A stretch of 64,000 nt of DNA from Thermohalobaculum sp039027855 (GTDB taxonomy: Bacteria; Pseudomonadota; Alphaproteobacteria; Rhodobacterales; Rhodobacteraceae), in contig JBCCJI010000004.1 in assembly GCA_039027855.1 (NCBI GenBank), positions 62,001 to 126,000 of the forward strand, in the 5' to 3' direction. Both the position numbers and the translations under genes were made by a program. Below are positions 22,877 to 31,186 of the stretch, one piece after another. Position 1 is the first letter of the stretch; each line of letters starts with the position of its first letter. The notes under the pieces were generated by a model. That model did no database searches. It worked only from the letters and a program-made list of their open reading frames with translations, and was not told the origin of the DNA.

Positions 22877-24016
22877 CTATAGCCCCAGATCTAGCCTATC
22901 CGAGACGATTCGGGCCAGACGATCCGCCTCTTGCAATGGTGTGTATGACCATGCCCCGATCTCACCCTCGAAAGGCCGCGCTGCGCCGTGTTGTTCAAGC
23001 GCGCGGTGGAAGGCCGCGAGTTTGGGGTCGAGCCCGCCGATGTGGAAGACATGCACCGGCAGACCGGACGCCGCCGCCTCGGAAGCCATGTTCACGCTGT
23101 CCGCCGTGACAAGCACTGCCGATGCGAGATCCGGCGACAGCATCGCGGGGTAAGGGTTTGCACCATCGCCCTCCCACAGGAACAGCCGGTCGGGTGGCAG
23201 TTGGTCCTTGAGGGTGGCGACCATCTCGGCATCGCTGCGCCTGGACGGGGTCACGATAAGCGACCAACCCCGTTGGGCGAGATCCTTGCCGGCCGCGACA
23301 AAGGCAACCTTGTCGTCGTCGCTCCATCGCGCGCTGGCCGATCCACCCCCCAGCAGCACCGCGAGGCGCGGTTCCGGCAGTGCCGCGATCGGCCCGGCGA
23401 TCACGGCGGGCAGGGTATCTGCAGCCGTTTCGATCCCCTCGACGCTCAGACGCCCGATCGCGCCGAGCGTCGCGACGGTGTTAGGGGCAGTCAGGCCGTC
23501 ATGGCGCGGCGCTGCGACGAGATCGAAGGCTGCGGGGCTCATCTGTGGGTCGAGCAGCTGGACGGTCGCCACCCCATGCCGCCGGCCGAGCGCCGCGACG
23601 ACGGGGGCCGCCCGCCGGCCGGCGCCGATCACCACGGCGCGTCCGCTGCCACTGGGCGGCGCCAGGGCCCCGTCGGCCGCCCTCAGCCCGGCCTCTGGCC
23701 AACCCCGGAGCTGCCGCCCCGCCCAGTCCCAGGCCGCGGCGGGCAGCATCGCGGCCCAGCGCCTCAGCGTGATCTCGCGCGACAGGGTCCGGACCTTCTC
23801 GGGCGCGAGCCGTGCCAGCGCCTCGGCCAAGCCAAGCGCCTGAGCCTGATTGCCCGCGCGCCCGTCGGTCACCGTGAGCAAGGAGACGGTGCCAGTAACG
23901 GTCGCAGTAACGGGGCCAGTAACGGTGCCGGAGCCGGTGATGGGACCGGTGTTTGGACCGGGTCGCGCCGTGGTCTGGGCGCGGCTGGGTGTGGTGTCGC
24001 TCCGCGGCTCATCCAT
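22877..24016 (-). CDS. ELM1/GtrOC1-type family protein (putative nucleoside-diphosphate-sugar epimerase-like)
   Basis: A 379-residue protein resembling the mitochondrial fission ELM1-like family of bacteria, related to glycosyltransferases of the GT-B type. The conserved start of the domain is LLTVTDGRAGNQAQALGLAEAL (from about residue 46). LAVLLGGGSASARWSDD, LIVTPSRRSDAEMV and VTADSVNMASEAAASGLPVHVF follow. The N-terminal 45 residues are a Thr/Gly/Val repeat region, absent from the core fold. The ATG at 24016 is chosen; a TTG at 24064 could add 16 residues. Substrate is unknown. Confidence 0.75.
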   Translation of the reverse strand: MDEPRSDTTPSRAQTTARPGPNTGPITGSGTVTGPVTATVTGTVSLLTVTDGRAGNQAQALGLAEALARLAPEKVRTLSREITLRRWAAMLPAAAWDWAGRQLRGWPEAGLRAADGALAPPSGSGRAVVIGAGRRAAPVVAALGRRHGVATVQLLDPQMSPAAFDLVAAPRHDGLTAPNTVATLGAIGRLSVEGIETAADTLPAVIAGPIAALPEPRLAVLLGGGSASARWSDDDKVAFVAAGKDLAQRGWSLIVTPSRRSDAEMVATLKDQLPPDRLFLWEGDGANPYPAMLSPDLASAVLVTADSVNMASEAAASGLPVHVFHIGGLDPKLAAFHRALEQHGAARPFEGEIGAWSYTPLQEADRLARIVSDRLDLGL

Positions 24017-24154
24017 CGCCGGCTTCTTCCCGAATCTTGCGCTTGGCCGCAATAATGTTGCCAAGAAAGCGGTGATGCCATAAGCCGACCCGTGCTACCG
24101 CGCGACCGCCAGGCAATTTGCTTTCCCAACCGTCCCAACGGACAGGGTGACCCG

Positions 24155-24655
24155 ATGCCCGCCTCAAAGCTTGACCCCATTGATCGCCAGATCCTCGCAG
24201 AACTGCAGGATGACGGTCGCATGACCAATGTCGAACTCTCGCGCCGTGTGGGCATCTCCGCGCCGCCCTGCCTGCGCCGCGTGCGCGGGCTGGAAGAGAC
24301 CGGTCTGATCGAAGGCTATCACGCCCGCGTCAACGCGCGAGAGCTGGGTTTCGAGGTCATGGTGTTCGCCATGGTCTCGTTGCGGAGCCAAGCCGGCGCC
24401 GATCTCGCGGCCTTTGAAGCGCAGTGTCGCGACTGGCCGCTGGTTCGTGAATGCCACATGCTCAATGGCGAGATCGACTTCCTGCTGAAATGCGTGGCGC
24501 CCAACCTGTCGAGCTTTCAGAGCTTTCTGACCGATCATTTGATCACGGCGCCGAATGTCGCCTCGGTCAAGACATCGCTGGTGATCCGCGCGGCCAAGGA
24601 CACGCCAGGCGTTCCCTTTGAGATCGTGAATATGGAAGCGGCGCAGGAAACCTGA
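24155..24655 (+). CDS. Lrp/AsnC family transcriptional regulator
   Basis: A 166-residue feast/famine regulator. The N-terminal winged helix-turn-helix covers about residues 4-60 (LDPIDRQILAELQDDGRMTN, then LSRRVGISAPPCLRRVRGLE). The C-terminal RAM/AsnC ligand-binding domain covers about 65-150 and contains ECHMLNGEIDFLLKC. These proteins usually bind amino acids and form octamers. The gene is divergent from the ELM1-like gene across 138 nt. The ATG at 24155 begins the usual N-terminus; the upstream extension is not family-like. Confidence 0.92.
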   Translation: MPASKLDPIDRQILAELQDDGRMTNVELSRRVGISAPPCLRRVRGLEETGLIEGYHARVNARELGFEVMVFAMVSLRSQAGADLAAFEAQCRDWPLVRECHMLNGEIDFLLKCVAPNLSSFQSFLTDHLITAPNVASVKTSLVIRAAKDTPGVPFEIVNMEAAQET

Positions 24656-24748
24656 GCGCCAGCCAAAATTTCGGCGGGTTTATCGCGGTACCTCGTCCGA
24701 CAGGCTTCGTGGCTGAGTGCAGGGCCACGCCTTGAGGGGGGCAGCCAG

Positions 24749-25144
24749 ATGGATGCGACGCTGCTGCACGGGGTGCACCCGGCGCTGATCTTTTGGCTAC
24801 AGCTTTTCTTGCCCTTCCTGCCCTTGGCGACGCGGCGCCCGATGGTGCTCGTGATCCTCGTGCTGGGTGTGATTGCGATGCAGGCGCTGATCGTCTTCTG
24901 GGCGCTCAGCATTGTGGGCGCGATCGGCAGCACGCCAAGCAGCCCCTGGCCCATCGTCTTCGGCGGGATCGTCGCTTTGTCGATCGGCATGTCGATCTGC
25001 ATCGCCATCGGGCGCATCGGCGGCATGGTGGTCGGCAGTCGTATGGCGAGCGAAACGCAGCGTCATCGCGCGCACGCCATCGGCGATTTCGTCGGCGTGG
25101 CCACCATGCCGAGCGTCGTTTTGCTCTCGACCCAGATCGGCTGA
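24749..25144 (+). CDS. Small integral membrane protein, unknown function
   Basis: A 131-residue protein with three or four hydrophobic segments (about 13-27, 31-58, 68-95 and a weaker C-terminal one). AGGGGGG sits at an ideal distance before the ATG. No conserved motif or family is recognised. It is transcribed alone between an Lrp regulator and a convergent creatinase-fold gene 17 nt away. Control by the neighbouring Lrp protein is possible but only inferred from proximity. Confidence 0.65.
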   Translation: MDATLLHGVHPALIFWLQLFLPFLPLATRRPMVLVILVLGVIAMQALIVFWALSIVGAIGSTPSSPWPIVFGGIVALSIGMSICIAIGRIGGMVVGSRMASETQRHRAHAIGDFVGVATMPSVVLLSTQIG

Positions 25145-25161
25145 GCGACGCGCTCTGCGCC

Positions 25162-26310
25162 TCAGGCCCGGGCCATCTCGAGCGGCATGGTGCTGAGCGG
25201 TTCCGCCGACGTCTCGCCAACGAGCGACGTGCGGCCAAGGCACATGGCAGTCGCGCTGTCCGAGTTCATCAGGATCATGTGCAGGAAGAACACCATGCCC
25301 GGGGCGATCACCGTCTCAGCCCCTTCGTAGAACATCTGGTCCTCCATCCACGAAGGCGGAAAGCGCGGCCCCAGGCTGTAGCCGCAGGCGGAAAGCCGGT
25401 GCGCGCCGAGACCATGCGCATCGAGCACGCGGGCATGGGCGTCGAACACCGTGCCCATGGTCTCGCCCGGCACCATCGCCGCCTCGCAGGCCTGCAGTGC
25501 CTCGGCCGCGGCGGCGTGCATCGAGACGTGATCGGGGCGGGGTTTGCCAACCACAACGGTGTTGAAAAGCGCAGCATGGTAATGCGCATAGACCCCGGCG
25601 AATTCGAGGTTGAGCTGATCGTCGGCCTGAAGCACGCGCCGCCCTTCCTGATAGCGGCAGAGGAGCGCGTATTCGCCCGACCCGATGATGAAGGCATTAC
25701 CGGGATACCCGCCGCCGCCCGCGAAGACGGCGCCCTGCATCGCGGCGAGGATCTGCCCCTCCTCGGCGCCGGGACCCGTGGCGGCGAGCCCTGCCTCCCA
25801 CGCGGCATCGGCAAGCGCCGCTGCTCGGCGCACATGGGCGATCTCTTCGTCGGACTTCACCAGGCGCAGCTGCCCCATGAGCCCACCGATATCGACCAGA
25901 TCGGCGATCGCGCCCACGGCCCCCGCGACCCGCATGCCGTTGGCATGGGTCAGGCCATGGGTCGCGGTTTCCCAGCCGATGCGTTTGCCGCTCAGCCCGA
26001 GTTCGGTGATGAGCTGCGCAAGCGCCGCAGCGGGTTTGGCGCCGGCCTCGTCGCGCCAGACCCGGATATCGCGCACCGTCGAGGTAAGCTCTGCCTGCCG
26101 CAGATCGGCTGAGCGGGTGAGCAGGACAGGCGCGCGATCCAGGGGCACGATCAGGCATTGAAAGAAGCAGTAGCCGAAGGTGTCGTAGCCGGTCAGCCAG
26201 AACTGGCTTTCGGGTGCGAACAGCAACAGCGCCTTCACCCCACGCGTTTCCATCGCCGCCCGCGTCTCGGTCATGCGCCGCTCGAATTCGGGGGTGGTGA
26301 AGTGCAGCAT
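25162..26310 (-). CDS. M24 family (creatinase/prolidase-fold) protein lacking metal ligands
   Basis: A 382-residue two-domain protein: an N-terminal creatinase domain (about 8-145, LLLFAPESQFWLTGYDTFGY) and a C-terminal pita-bread domain. In the C-terminal domain the usual two aspartates of the metal site are replaced: the LNLEFAGVY block has Glu236, and Ala247 stands where the second Asp is expected. The GHGIG histidine block reads ACGYSLG. This resembles the creatinase/ectoine-hydrolase-like group rather than true aminopeptidase P. A hydrolase acting on small amidino or N-acyl compounds is plausible. It stands alone, without ectoine genes. Confidence 0.78.
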   Translation of the reverse strand: MLHFTTPEFERRMTETRAAMETRGVKALLLFAPESQFWLTGYDTFGYCFFQCLIVPLDRAPVLLTRSADLRQAELTSTVRDIRVWRDEAGAKPAAALAQLITELGLSGKRIGWETATHGLTHANGMRVAGAVGAIADLVDIGGLMGQLRLVKSDEEIAHVRRAAALADAAWEAGLAATGPGAEEGQILAAMQGAVFAGGGGYPGNAFIIGSGEYALLCRYQEGRRVLQADDQLNLEFAGVYAHYHAALFNTVVVGKPRPDHVSMHAAAAEALQACEAAMVPGETMGTVFDAHARVLDAHGLGAHRLSACGYSLGPRFPPSWMEDQMFYEGAETVIAPGMVFFLHMILMNSDSATAMCLGRTSLVGETSAEPLSTMPLEMARA

Positions 26311-26445
26311 GGGTTTCTCCGTCGGCGATGCTGATCACAGGGGACGGCGCCGGTCGCCGCGCGCAGGAGGAGAGGGCTCTCGCGCGGCATTCGCTATGAC
26401 ACGCGACCGCGTGGGGCGCCACGTCCGTCGTTCAGCGACCCTCCG

Positions 26446-26868
26446 TCAGCGGCGGTCCAGCGGAATGCCATGCGCGGCCAGGGCATCGCGTAGCCTGTTG
26501 GTCGGACCGAGGTCGAGCGTTGGGGGCAGGGTCAGCCGCCTGCCGTCCGTGCGGATGATGTGGTAATCGGTACTGTCGCTCCAGTCGTCGACCACGACGC
26601 GCGCGACGTTGGACAGCGCCACCTCGCCGTCACCACGCCCGTCGCGCTCTCCCGTCTGCCAGTGCATCGCCCTGTCGTCGATGACGAAGACTGCGTCGCG
26701 CAGCATCAGACCATAGAGCGAGAGCACCACGAACAGCCCGACGGGCACATACCAGAACCAGGGCGCCCCACCATCCATGCCTACCGCTGCAAAGCCTACC
26801 CCGATCACCGGCAGCGCCATACGGAAGGGCGATCGGGCGCGTCGTACATGTCTGTAATCCGTCGTCAT
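26446..26868 (-). CDS. Hypothetical membrane protein (140 aa)
   Basis: A 140-residue protein with two adjacent hydrophobic segments (about 17-30 and 37-57) followed by a soluble C-terminal domain rich in beta-type residues (VFVIDDRAMHW, RVVVDDWSDSTDY, LTLPPTL). The arrangement resembles small membrane proteins with a pleckstrin-like domain, but no motif is decisive. It lies 18 nt downstream of pgeF and may be the last gene of the lgt operon. Function is unknown. Confidence 0.6.
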   Translation of the reverse strand: MTTDYRHVRRARSPFRMALPVIGVGFAAVGMDGGAPWFWYVPVGLFVVLSLYGLMLRDAVFVIDDRAMHWQTGERDGRGDGEVALSNVARVVVDDWSDSTDYHIIRTDGRRLTLPPTLDLGPTNRLRDALAAHGIPLDRR

Positions 26869-26886
26869 GCGCAGTGTGGTATCGCG

Positions 26887-27714
26887 TTACGATGTCAGCG
26901 CGATGGCACCGACAAGTCGTCCGTAATCCGGTTCGCCCCGATGGGTCGCGCGGCGATAGCTGAAGAAGCGCACTTCATCGCCATAGGTGCACTGACCGGT
27001 CCAAGTCGCAGCGACACCGCCCGCCTTGAGCCGCGCCACCACATACCCCGCCAGGTTGAAGTGCCGCCGGTCGCCCCGGCCGGGGGCGAAGAACCCTGCA
27101 TTGCCGGGGTCATCGGCCCTGAACCGCGCTTCAAGCTCGGGGCCGACCTCGTAGGCGGCTTGTCCGATGCAGGGGCCCACGACTGCGCTGATGGCCGCGC
27201 GCGTCGCGCCCTTCGCCTCCATCGCCGCGATCACGGCGTCGGTGACGCCGGCGAGTGCGCCTTTCCAGCCGGCATGGGCGGAGCCGATCACGCCCGCCTT
27301 GGGATCGGCGAGCAAAACCGGCGCGCAGTCGGCCACGAGCACCCCAAGCGCGATGCCGGGCCTGTCGGTGACGAGGGCGTCGGCCTCGGGCCGGTCCACA
27401 AGATCCACGGCTGCCGTGATCTCGGCGACCCCCCGGCCGTGCACTTGACGGCCTGAGACGATCGCACGAGCGCCGAGGTCACGGGCCACCCGCGCGCGGT
27501 TCTCGGCTACGGCGGCGCTGTCATCGCCCGAGCCCTGACCGGCATTCAGCCCGGCATAGAGCCCGGTCGACACGCCGCCCGCGCGCGTGAAGAAACCATG
27601 CGCGACGCCCGGCAGGGAGAGTGTGGGCGCAAGGATCGGCGCGAGCGACCCGCCCGGTGCCGCCGCCACAGGGGGGGGCATTGGCGGGGCCACAGGGGTT
27701 CGATCATCGTTCAC
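26887..27714 (-). CDS. pgeF: Peptidoglycan editing factor PgeF (multicopper-oxidase-like/YfiH family)
   Basis: A 275-residue member of the YfiH/DUF152 family, whose E. coli homologue removes misincorporated residues from peptidoglycan precursors. The metal-binding residues are all visible: His in SGRQVHG, Cys in VLVADCAPVLL, and His in GSAHAGWKG. GPCIG is also conserved. The start is a GTG at 27714 overlapping the methyltransferase stop (GTGA); the longer open frame to 28065 is antisense or shadow of that gene. It is the third gene of lgt-methyltransferase-pgeF, a common arrangement in relatives. Confidence 0.92.
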   Translation of the reverse strand: MNDDRTPVAPPMPPPVAAAPGGSLAPILAPTLSLPGVAHGFFTRAGGVSTGLYAGLNAGQGSGDDSAAVAENRARVARDLGARAIVSGRQVHGRGVAEITAAVDLVDRPEADALVTDRPGIALGVLVADCAPVLLADPKAGVIGSAHAGWKGALAGVTDAVIAAMEAKGATRAAISAVVGPCIGQAAYEVGPELEARFRADDPGNAGFFAPGRGDRRHFNLAGYVVARLKAGGVAATWTGQCTYGDEVRFFSYRRATHRGEPDYGRLVGAIALTS

Positions 27715-28877
27715 TCGCGCGGCCCCCCAAAGCTGCGTCCCGGGACCGAGGCATCGGTGCCGGCGATCGCCGTCTCGTCCTGTCCGCTTCCGGGTGTCGG
27801 TGAGCCCGCGAAGCCCGGCGGATGAGCAGCATCCGCGGGCAGGATCGCGAGGACCTTGAAGCGCGACCCCATCGCCGCTGCCATGGTCAGGCGCTCCAGC
27901 GCATCGGCGATGGCGTGGGCCTCTTTTGGACGTGCCGCGGCCAGTGCTGCCGCACGCTGCCCGATGCCCATCTCTGCGAGAAAGGCGCCCTGGGGCGCTA
28001 GATACGCCGTGGCGCCGGGCACATCTCGCACCCGGGCCGCCAGCGCATCGAAGTCCGGCAGCCAAGTTAGATCAGCCTCACCCGGTGATGCCAACGGATC
28101 GGCCCGGCGATGGGCCTGCAGCGCTTGCAGCGTGGGTCCGGCAGGGCGCTCGGTCGCGCGGAAGCCGTAGTCGATGTAAAGCGCCGCGCCGCCATACGCC
28201 GCGATGCGTCGCGCCGTCTCGTCGATTGCCGCATCGGCCGCGGCGCTAACCTCGACCCAGGCTCCTTCCACCGGCGGGCCCGCGCCGCTTTCGACGCCGC
28301 GCAGCGGTCCGGACAGGCCAAAAACAAGCGGCGCACTGCCATCGTCGCAAGGCTGGCCGAGACCCACCTGAACCTCGCGCCATGCACTGCCGTCGGCGAG
28401 GTACTGCCGGATCGGCAGGGCATCGAGATACTCGTTGGCCACCAGCACCATCGGGCCCTCGGGCAGGGCGTGCAGGCTGTCGATCCACCGCGCCTCAGGC
28501 ACAGCCCGCGCCTGGGCCGCACGCAGCACCGTCGAGGTCTCGACGAACCAAAGCGGCCGCTCTCTCAGCGCCGGCGCCGCGCGACGGGCATCGGCCATCA
28601 TCGTCCCCCGCCCCGGCCCAAACTCGACGACCGGCGCGCCTCGGGGCAGCGTCGATGCCTGATCGGCCAGCCACAGTCCGACGACCTCGCCGAACATCTG
28701 ACTGATCTCGGGCGCGGTGGTGAAATCGCCGGCAACGCCCAACGGATCGCGCGTCAGGTAGTAGCCATAGACCGGGTCGCCGAGGGCTGCTGCCATATAT
28801 TCAGCGAGGCTGAGCGGCCCGCGCGCCCGGATCCTGAGCGCGAGCGAGCGTTTGAGCGGGGTCTCCCCCTCGGTCAT
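27711..28877 (-). CDS. Class I SAM-dependent methyltransferase, NDUFAF7/MidA family
   Basis: A 388-residue protein of the DUF185 family, which includes mitochondrial NDUFAF7 (arginine methylation of a complex I subunit). Key blocks are YMAAALGDPVYGYYLTRDPLG, FTTAPEISQMFGE and the SAM-binding VVEFGPGRGTMMAD. A VLVANEYLDALPIRQ block follows, as in this family. It lies 6 nt after lgt and overlaps pgeF by 4 nt. A role in respiratory complex I assembly is inferred from the eukaryotic homologue only. Confidence 0.9.
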   Translation of the reverse strand: MTEGETPLKRSLALRIRARGPLSLAEYMAAALGDPVYGYYLTRDPLGVAGDFTTAPEISQMFGEVVGLWLADQASTLPRGAPVVEFGPGRGTMMADARRAAPALRERPLWFVETSTVLRAAQARAVPEARWIDSLHALPEGPMVLVANEYLDALPIRQYLADGSAWREVQVGLGQPCDDGSAPLVFGLSGPLRGVESGAGPPVEGAWVEVSAAADAAIDETARRIAAYGGAALYIDYGFRATERPAGPTLQALQAHRRADPLASPGEADLTWLPDFDALAARVRDVPGATAYLAPQGAFLAEMGIGQRAAALAAARPKEAHAIADALERLTMAAAMGSRFKVLAILPADAAHPPGFAGSPTPGSGQDETAIAGTDASVPGRSFGGPRE

Positions 28878-28883
28878 GGCCGC

Positions 28884-29822
28884 TCACGCATCGTCCGCTC
28901 GGGGCTCGGCCGCCGCGCTGACTTGCGTTGGCGCGCCACTGCGCGAGGCGATCAACAGAAAGACGATCCCGATGGCCACCATGGGCATCGACAGTACCTG
29001 ACCCATGGTGAAACCAAAGGCGTCGGGTCCCGTGCCGAGGCGGATGACATGGCCCCAGGGATTGTCGGGCGAGACGAAATCCTGATCACCCTGCCGGAAG
29101 TTCTCGACCAGACTTCGCGCTGCCCCGTAGCCGATGAAGAAAACCCCGATCAGCGCGCCGGGTGTTTTGAGCCAGCCGCGCGCCAGCGCGAGATACCACA
29201 GGACGATCAGCAGGATCAGCCCCTCGGTCGCCGCCTGGTAGAGCTGGCTCGGATGACGCGGCTCGGGTCCTGCGCCCGGAAACACCATGGCCCAGGGCAC
29301 ATCGCCCGGCCGGCCCCACAACTCACCATTGATGAAATTGGCGATCCGCCCGAACAGGATGCCCACCGGCGCGGCCAGCGCCACGGCATCCCCCACCTGC
29401 AAGAGCGGATAGCGGTTGGTTCGGCAGAACAGAACAAGCGCCACGATCACGCCGAGAAAGCCGCCATGAAACGACATGCCGCCCTGCCAGATGGCGGGGA
29501 TCTCCAGCGGGTTCTGCAGGTAGTATCCGGGATTGTAGAAGAAGACGAAGCCGAGCCTGCCGCCCGCGATCACACCCAGCACCATCCAGGTGAGCAGGGC
29601 CTCGGGCGCATCGGCGCTCATCGGCGCCCGCTCGCCGGGCCAAAGCCGGGGTCTGCGGACGAGGAACACACAGGCTCGCCAGCCGAGCACGAGACCCGCG
29701 ATATAGGCCAGCGCGTACCAGCGGAGCGAGAACTCCATGCCCCCAACGCTTAGCGTGAAAAGCGCGGGATCGATCTGCGGAAAGGGCAGGGCGAACACGC
29801 GGGAACCTCTCTCGGTGGCCAT
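28884..29822 (-). CDS. lgt: Prolipoprotein diacylglyceryl transferase
   Basis: Lgt transfers diacylglycerol from phosphatidylglycerol to the lipobox cysteine of prolipoproteins at the inner membrane. The 312-residue protein has about seven membrane segments and the signatures SLRWYALAYIAG, MSFHGGFLGV and GRIANFINGELWGR, whose arginine and asparagine are essential in the family. It is the first gene of the operon with the methyltransferase and pgeF. Several candidate substrates lie in this window, including the 2.3-3.4 kb, 46.3 kb and 55.3 kb lipoproteins. Confidence 0.96.
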   Translation of the reverse strand: MATERGSRVFALPFPQIDPALFTLSVGGMEFSLRWYALAYIAGLVLGWRACVFLVRRPRLWPGERAPMSADAPEALLTWMVLGVIAGGRLGFVFFYNPGYYLQNPLEIPAIWQGGMSFHGGFLGVIVALVLFCRTNRYPLLQVGDAVALAAPVGILFGRIANFINGELWGRPGDVPWAMVFPGAGPEPRHPSQLYQAATEGLILLIVLWYLALARGWLKTPGALIGVFFIGYGAARSLVENFRQGDQDFVSPDNPWGHVIRLGTGPDAFGFTMGQVLSMPMVAIGIVFLLIASRSGAPTQVSAAAEPRADDA

Positions 29823-30051
29823 GGTCTATGCCGCGGCAGGATCCAGCCGAGCGGACGGAAGCGTGGTGCGGGACGAGGCGGGAGAAGTCAATTGCGCCGC
29901 CGCGGCGACGGGTCGGCGGCAGGTCCACGCCTGGGCGCGGGGAACGCGTCATTCCCGTGGTTGCGCCTGGTGCCTTGCGAAGGTCGGGGGAGCGTTGCCA
30001 TATTCGTCGCAAGCGCGGCCGCCCGCCGCGCCGGACATGGAGAGACCCCGC

Positions 30052-30318
30052 ATGCAGAACCGCTCGACCCTTCTCGACGATCTCAGCCAGCTCATGACCA
30101 ACGCGGCCGGCATCGCCCAGGGGGCGCGCGAGGAAGCGCAGGCAGCGATGCGATCCGCGCTCGATCAGTGGCTTCGCGATTCGAACCTGGTTGCGCGTGA
30201 GGATTTCGACGTGGTCCGCGAGATGGCACAGAAAGCGCGCGAGGAGAACGAAGCCTTGGCCGAGCGTGTCGCGGCTTTGGAAGCTCTCCTCACCAAAGAC
30301 GCGAAGAAAGGTGCTTAA
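30052..30318 (+). CDS. ubiK: Ubiquinone biosynthesis accessory factor UbiK (BMFP family)
   Basis: An 88-residue protein of the UbiK/BMFP family, an accessory factor for ubiquinone synthesis and membrane-fusogenic in vitro. The N-terminal LLDDLSQLMTNAAGIAQGAREE and the C-terminal coiled coil (EDFDVVREMAQKAREENEALAERVAALE) match the family. GGAGAG lies before the ATG at 30052; in-frame codons upstream are not family-like. It is divergent from lgt. UbiK links functionally to the respiratory theme of the nearby methyltransferase, though that is context only. Confidence 0.88.
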   Translation: MQNRSTLLDDLSQLMTNAAGIAQGAREEAQAAMRSALDQWLRDSNLVAREDFDVVREMAQKAREENEALAERVAALEALLTKDAKKGA

Positions 30319-30546
30319 GCGCCTGATCTGTGGCGCGATACCTGAGAAGTGACATAACCATCAGTGGCCATGGCCGCCCTCTACCCTCGTGACGCTTTTG
30401 AGCCGTGCACGGAATTCCTCTTGTGATCGCGGCGCGACCTGCCACCATATCTATGGGTGGACCACAAAACCTAAGCCACCCGAGGCAACCCTTGGTGCGA
30501 AGGGGCCGTCAGCGCCCCAAGCGCCTGAGCAGTAGGGGCATGAACC
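30319..30546. other. Intergenic gap before the YbjN gene
   Basis: The 228 bases contain no protein-like frame. Near the right end (30489-30520), CTTGG and CCAAG enclose a shorter GGGGC/GCCCC pair, giving a possible nested hairpin about 26 nt before the ATG at 30547. This may be 5'-UTR structure or a small RNA; nothing else stands out. Confidence 0.3.
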
Positions 30547-31050
30547 ATGTCGGCCGCAGACCGCTTGTTCGAGAACACTGACCTACATCCCATCGATATC
30601 GTCGAGACCCTGGCCGAGGAGGCCAAATGGGATTTCGACCGTGTCGGCGAGGACCAGATCGCCATGTCGGTCGAGGGGGCTTGGCGCCATTATGCGCTCT
30701 CGCTCACATGGTCCGAGCGCGATGACATGCTGCGCCTGATCGCCACCTTCGACATTGATGTCGACGAGGACCGCCAGGAAGAGATGGCCCGGCTGCTCGC
30801 CCAGGTGAACGACCGGCTCTGGCACGGGCTGTTCTCGCTCTGGGCAGACCAGAAGGTGATCGCCTTTCGCTATGGCCTGACGCTGGCGGGCGGGGCGACG
30901 GCGACGCCCGAGCAAATCGAGCACATGGTGCTGTCGGCTTTGGCGCTGGCCGAGCGCTTCTATCCGGCCGTCCAGTCCTGCGCCTTCGCTGGCTATCGTG
31001 CGGAAGAAGCGCTGGAGCTGGTGATCGAGGACGCCTACGGCACCGCCTGA
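30547..31050 (+). CDS. YbjN domain-containing protein
   Basis: A 167-residue cytosolic protein of the YbjN family (type III secretion chaperone-like fold). Typical features are the N-terminal HPIDIVETLAEEAKWDFDR, the central WRHYALSLTWSERDDMLRLIATFD and the RLLAQVNDRLWHGLFSLW block. YbjN in enterobacteria influences stress responses and motility, but its molecular role is unclear. It lies 62 nt before the open frame of proC, a pairing often seen in Rhodobacterales. No strong Shine-Dalgarno is visible. Confidence 0.85.
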   Translation: MSAADRLFENTDLHPIDIVETLAEEAKWDFDRVGEDQIAMSVEGAWRHYALSLTWSERDDMLRLIATFDIDVDEDRQEEMARLLAQVNDRLWHGLFSLWADQKVIAFRYGLTLAGGATATPEQIEHMVLSALALAERFYPAVQSCAFAGYRAEEALELVIEDAYGTA

Positions 31051-31186
31051 TCCGACGGCCGCGACGGGTGGGAGGGGCGTCAGACCTCTACTGCCACCGT
31101 CACCCGACCTGGTGATCCGATCCCGACTGGCTGCTTCCGGCACCGACATGGTAGGCCCCATGTCGATTATGGCGGATGAGGGCAGC

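Noticed and set aside
24793..26112. 439-codon plus-strand frame across the creatinase-fold gene
   Set aside because: Antisense shadow of a well-supported minus-strand gene.
28110..29753. 547-codon plus-strand frame
   Set aside because: Runs antisense to the methyltransferase and lgt genes. Both have clear family motifs on the minus strand.
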